From Burhinus oedicnemus (lineage: Eukaryota > Chordata > Aves > Charadriiformes > Burhinidae): a stretch of DNA of 64,000 bases. The notes under the pieces are model-generated. The model was not told the DNA's origin. It was given only the letters and a program-made list of their open reading frames with translations, and made no database searches. Positions within the stretch are counted from its first letter, which is position 1, and the number at the start of each line of letters is the position of its first letter. Shown piece by piece: positions 60,679-64,000 of the stretch. The position numbers and the translations under genes were made by a program. The stretch spans positions 3,497,796 through 3,561,795 of the forward strand of contig VFFE01007255.1 of the NCBI GenBank assembly GCA_008921705.1, given 5' to 3'.

Positions 60679-61600
60679 GGCCGCTGCGCCCCGCCCCCGG
60701 TGCCGCCCGGCCCCCGGTGCCGCCCGGCCCCCGGTGCCGCCCCGCCCCGCTCCGCCGGCGGCCGGGCTCGAACCCGCGGCGCTGCGGGGCCGCGCAGGAG
60801 CTGGAGGGGCGGGGGGGGACACACACACACACGACCCTTCCCGGTCCACGCAGCCCCTTCCCACGGGCCGTGCGCGCCCCTGGCTGCGGCCGCGGAAAGG
60901 CGGTCGGTGCGTGTGCTTTGCTGTAGGCAGGGCCAGAGTCACACCTGCACACAGCCCGGCGTGTCCCTATGGCGCTGCCCGTCCCTGGCACTCCTTAGTA
61001 CGTATATCCATACCCATGTGCATACCCCGACGCCCGCCTTGTCCTAAAATATATGCGCGGATACATATGTGTATATATGCACCGATGTCTCTTGTACATG
61101 CGTTTCATGCCAATACATACGCCAATGTATTTATTTTAGACATATGTACAGATATATACGTATATATGCATCGGTGTCTGCGTTACACCTATGTGCGCGC
61201 CCGGCCCGCACGCAGCGGCAGGCGGGTGTGAGCCGGGAGGTTTCACCCCCCCCACCCCCCCTCCGGGGCCGGGCCGATCCGCTCCCGGGGCGGGGCCCGT
61301 TCCCGTTTCCCGGTTCCCGGTTGCCACCCGGACCCGCCGCCGCGGGACCGCCCGGGCCGGGGCACCGAGCCCATGGCCGGGAAGGAGCCGCTGCTGAGCG
61401 CCCTTAAAGGTGAGCGTGGTGTCCTTCCCCCCGCTCCCGGCCCGGTACCCGCCTCCTCCGGCAGCCCCCACCCGGGGGCCCGGCCCTTCGCCGCCACCGG
61501 CACCCGTTTGGCCGGACCGACGGCGAGGACAGGCGGGGGGCCCGGGGGCCGCCGTGGCAGGACGAGCCCCACCGCCTGACCGGGTGTTCGCACCCACGCT
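60400..61600. promoter_or_regulatory. CpG island / divergent promoter of GALK1 and the RUN gene
   Basis: Dense CpG sequence covers GALK1 exon 1 (start codon at 60678, minus strand) and the first RUN-gene exon (start codon at 61373, plus strand). The two start codons point away from each other and are 694 bases apart. In the middle (about 61040-61185) the GC-rich sequence is interrupted by an AT-rich alternating stretch. No canonical TATA box position is clear. A shared bidirectional promoter is inferred from geometry. Confidence 0.7.
61040..61185. repeat. Degenerate alternating purine-pyrimidine (TATATG/CATATG) stretch
   Basis: Repeated words such as catatgtgtatatatgcac, catatgtacagatatatacg and tatatatgcatcggtgtctg recur over about 145 bases. 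Two related halves begin near 61063 and 61140 (each has a cat atgt... tatatgca(c/t)cg(a/g)tgtct core), suggesting a diverged duplication. It lies between the two divergent start codons. Confidence 0.7.
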
Positions 61601-63952
61601 GCCACCCCCGACCTTGGCTTTGGGGAAGTTTCCCTGAGTTTCTGCCCGGTGCGGCTGCGGGGGTCGCATCCTGCCGGGGTGTCGGGCACCTCCCAACAGC
61701 TCCGGCGACCCACCCAGGGGCTGTGCACAGGGCTGTTCCTCCCCCCTCCCTCCAGCTGGGGCACCCATGGGTGCTGATGCTCCCCCTGCCACCGCAGGAG
61801 GGGTGCTGCGGCTGCGGGAGGGTGCGGGACCCTGCACAGACACCTCGCCGCACCTCACCTCCCTCTGCCAGCTGCTGGAGAGCATCCTGCGCAAGGGGCT
61901 ACGACGTGAGTAGCCCTTCGTGCCCGGGTGGGGGGTGGCTGCATCCCGGTGCCCACGGTGAGGGGTCTCGGGCTCCCTTTTTCCTGCAGAGCCAGCCTGG
62001 GGCTTCAGGAAACGGGATTACTGGCACTGGCTGGAGCAGCTTCCCACGGGGGATGGCGGCAGGTGAGCAACCCCGAGCTGGGCTGCGGGTTACAATCTCA
62101 GCCATGGTGGTGATCATCGTGATGGGCTCATCCTAAAGACCCCGGGTGCGGGGAGGATGTTCCCACATCTACCTGAGAGGAGGTTGCAGCCAGGTGGGGG
62201 TCGGTCTCTTCTGCCAAGTAACAGGCGATAGGACAAGAGGAAATGGCCACAAGTTGCAGCGGGGGAGGTTTAGGATGGATATTAGGAAAAATTTCTTCAC
62301 CGAAAGGGTTATCAAGCATTGGAACAGGCTGCCCAGGGCAGTGGTGGAGTCGCCATTCCTGGGGGTATTTAACAGCCGGGCAGACGTGGTGCTGAGGGAC
62401 ATGGGTTAGTGGTGGTTTGGGCAGCGTTGGGTTGATGGTTGGACTCAATGACCTTAAAGGTCCCTTCCAACCCAGATGATCCTACAATTCTGTGATCAGC
62501 CCTGAGCTGCTTCTCCTCTCCCCAACCAGGCCGACCCCTCTCGCCGTCAGCATCCAGAAAGCCGGCAGCTGTGAGAAGACGCGGACGGCGCAGGGCCGCG
62601 GGCGGTACTTTCTGCGCTTGGCTCTGCAGGGGAAGGTGCTGGCGGTGGCCGTGCGGCAGCTGACGCAGACCCCCCGGCTCCTGGAGGTGCAGCAGGCGGC
62701 GGGGAGCCCCGCTACCCACGGGCGATGGGCAGCGAAACGGCCGCCTAATGGTGGCGTTTCTCTGGGTTTCAGTTTTACGATCCGGTGAGCTCCATCCTCG
62801 GCAATGAAGACCTCCTGGGTGAGACGGTGGCTCCTCCGAAGCGGGATGGAACCTGCCCTGGGGGTGGCTGTCGCAGGCGTTACGGCACCGTGCTGCTGCG
62901 GGGAAGGGAGGCGGGGAGGAAAATAGTACAATATCATTTTTTTAAGCCAAAATTAGCTATAAAATCTGAATATGCTGCTGCAGCGATGGAAAAAGAGGTG
63001 TAAATATTTAAACAGGGTTTGAATCCATCTAAAGTTGGGTTTAGTGTCACGGGATAGGAAAATTGCTTCTGAAGTGTCTTCCATGTTACTTCTTTGTACC
63101 GAGGATGCTGGTTTAAGAGGATCCAGCAGTCCGGCTTCGAGGGGAGCCCTTGGTGGCTGGACCCAGGCTGTGGTCCCACAGGAGGGGTCACACGGGGGGT
63201 TCGGTGCGGTAAATGGCTGCGTTGCCTTGCCAGGCTGCACCTCTCCATCCGCAGCTGCGCTCCGTGGGGGGGCCAGGCCAGGGTGAAAGCCTTTAATCTT
63301 TTGCTTATGATAAATAACCCCATGTTAAACCTGTACCGAGATGGCTTGTAAGTCACCCGCGCCGCTGGTGCACGAGCAGATTGCAGATCTCCGTCAGTGT
63401 GATTGCAAGGCTCGCGCAGGAGAGCCTGGGCAGCTTTGCTTTGCATTTAGGGGGAGAAATGGAGAGAAAGTTGCTCGTCAGCAGCGTTTGCTGCGAGCCT
63501 GGGTCCGAATTTGGGGAAATCAGGCGTCGAGCCGCAGCGCTTCCCTCCCCATGCCGGCAGCGGGAGCCTGGGACGAGCCTCCAGCAGCAGCCTGGGTGCC
63601 ATGGTGCTGGGGTGCTCTCAGTGCCTCGCTCCCCAGGGCCCATTAGTTACGTCAAAAATGGTTTTATTCAGACCTCTGCCATGTCCCCACGAGGCTGTGG
63701 CTGCCGGGAACCTGGTGGTGACGCTGCCTCTCTGTCCCCGTCCCTCTGCAGAGCCTTTCCTCTCGCTGCTGCTGGTGGTGACAGAGATGGATTTCTCCCT
63801 GGACCTGCAGGTACAGTGATTAATCGGCGGGGTGGTGGCCGGCACGCCGCTGCCGGTGCGGAGCCCCGGTGCCTTCCTCGCCGGGACTGATGGCGCTGAT
63901 GTTCCTTTGTTTGCAGAATTGCAGCTTCTTGGACGAAAGCTGGCTGCTGCCG
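61373..63952 (+). CDS. RUN-domain protein, N-terminal part (7 exons; continues past window)
   Basis: Exons: 61373-61409, 61798-61905, 61990-62062, 62530-62686, 62773-62818, 63752-63810 and 63917-63952, all GT-AG and in phase, giving about 172 residues before the window ends in an intron. It begins [20 protein letters not shown]. The segment from [17 protein letters not shown] through [50 protein letters not shown] and LDESWLLP follows the order of a RUN domain of the RUFY4/FYCO1/PLEKHM1 type (K/R-DYW, G-x-G-R-x-x-x-R, L/F-x-L-D-x-x-W positions). RUN domains bind small GTPases or cargo adaptors in vesicle, lysosome and autophagy traffic. Any further domains lie beyond the window. I do not recognise the exact orthologue. 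The ATG has a fair context (gagcccATGg) and lies in the CpG island. Confidence 0.8.
62160..62496 (+). mobile_element. CR1 LINE 3'-end fragment
   Basis: A good CR1 3' terminus in sense orientation: gataggacaagaggaaatgg, 'atattaggaaaaatttcttc', 'ggaacaggctgcccaggg', 'gacgtggtgctgagggacat', 'ccttaaaggtcccttccaac' and a cctacaattctgtgat end. It fills most of the RUN-gene intron 62063-62529 and ends only about 33 bases before the next exon. Confidence 0.93.
62819..63751. other. RUN-gene intron
   Basis: A 0.93-kb intron between the exon ending GNEDLL and the exon starting EPFLSLLL. Short open frames on both strands have no resemblance. No repeat recognised. Confidence 0.6.
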
Positions 63953-64000
63953 GTAAGAGCTCGTCTCTCCCCGGAGCCGTCCTTCCGCCAGCTGGCCCTC

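Noticed and set aside
59983..60991. Open frames of 317-319 codons on the minus strand running through the minisatellite and GALK1 exon 1
   Set aside because: Their length comes from the 63-bp array (multiple of three) and CpG-rich sequence. Only the part 60511-60678 is real coding sequence (GALK1 exon 1).

Overview
The window is vertebrate nuclear DNA, almost certainly from a bird. It holds multi-exon genes with canonical GT-AG introns, compact introns, CpG-rich promoters and several 3'-end fragments of CR1 LINEs (the dominant avian retroposon). The gene order SAP30BP - ITGB4 - GALK1 matches human 17q25. A 20-base N run shows it is a draft assembly. I reconstructed exons by eye from splice sites, reading phase and resemblance to the known vertebrate proteins.

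Layout. (1) 1-14707: the 3' part of SAP30BP (+), eight coding exons giving the last 220 residues; earlier exons lie left of the window. (2) About 14.7-29.4 kb: SAP30BP 3'UTR, then a gene-poor interval with an AT-rich palindrome cluster near 21.1 kb and a CpG-rich tract near 24.6-25.3 kb that may be the ITGB4 promoter. (3) 29424-52527: ITGB4 (+), 40 coding exons that join in phase into 1,875 codons plus stop, with every integrin beta-4 domain present. (4) 52.5-55.3 kb: 3' ends of convergent ITGB4 and GALK1. (5) 55366-60678: GALK1 (-), eight exons, 393 residues, all GHMP-kinase motifs intact; intron 1 carries a 63-bp minisatellite. (6) 61373-63952 and beyond: the first seven coding exons of a RUN-domain gene (+), head to head with GALK1 across a shared CpG-rich promoter region. 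Human has H3-3B beside GALK1, so this neighbour is the least expected gene here.

The genes do not form a pathway. SAP30BP is nuclear (transcription/splicing), ITGB4 is the hemidesmosome laminin receptor subunit, GALK1 starts galactose breakdown, and RUN proteins usually act in vesicle or autophagy trafficking. The points most worth checking are the RUN gene and its shared promoter with GALK1, two phase-neutral exons in the ITGB4 connecting segment that match known splice-isoform sites, the paired perfect palindromes upstream of ITGB4, and an RGD tripeptide inside the integrin's own cysteine-rich stalk. I recognised no exogenous mobile system, CRISPR array, tRNA or rRNA.
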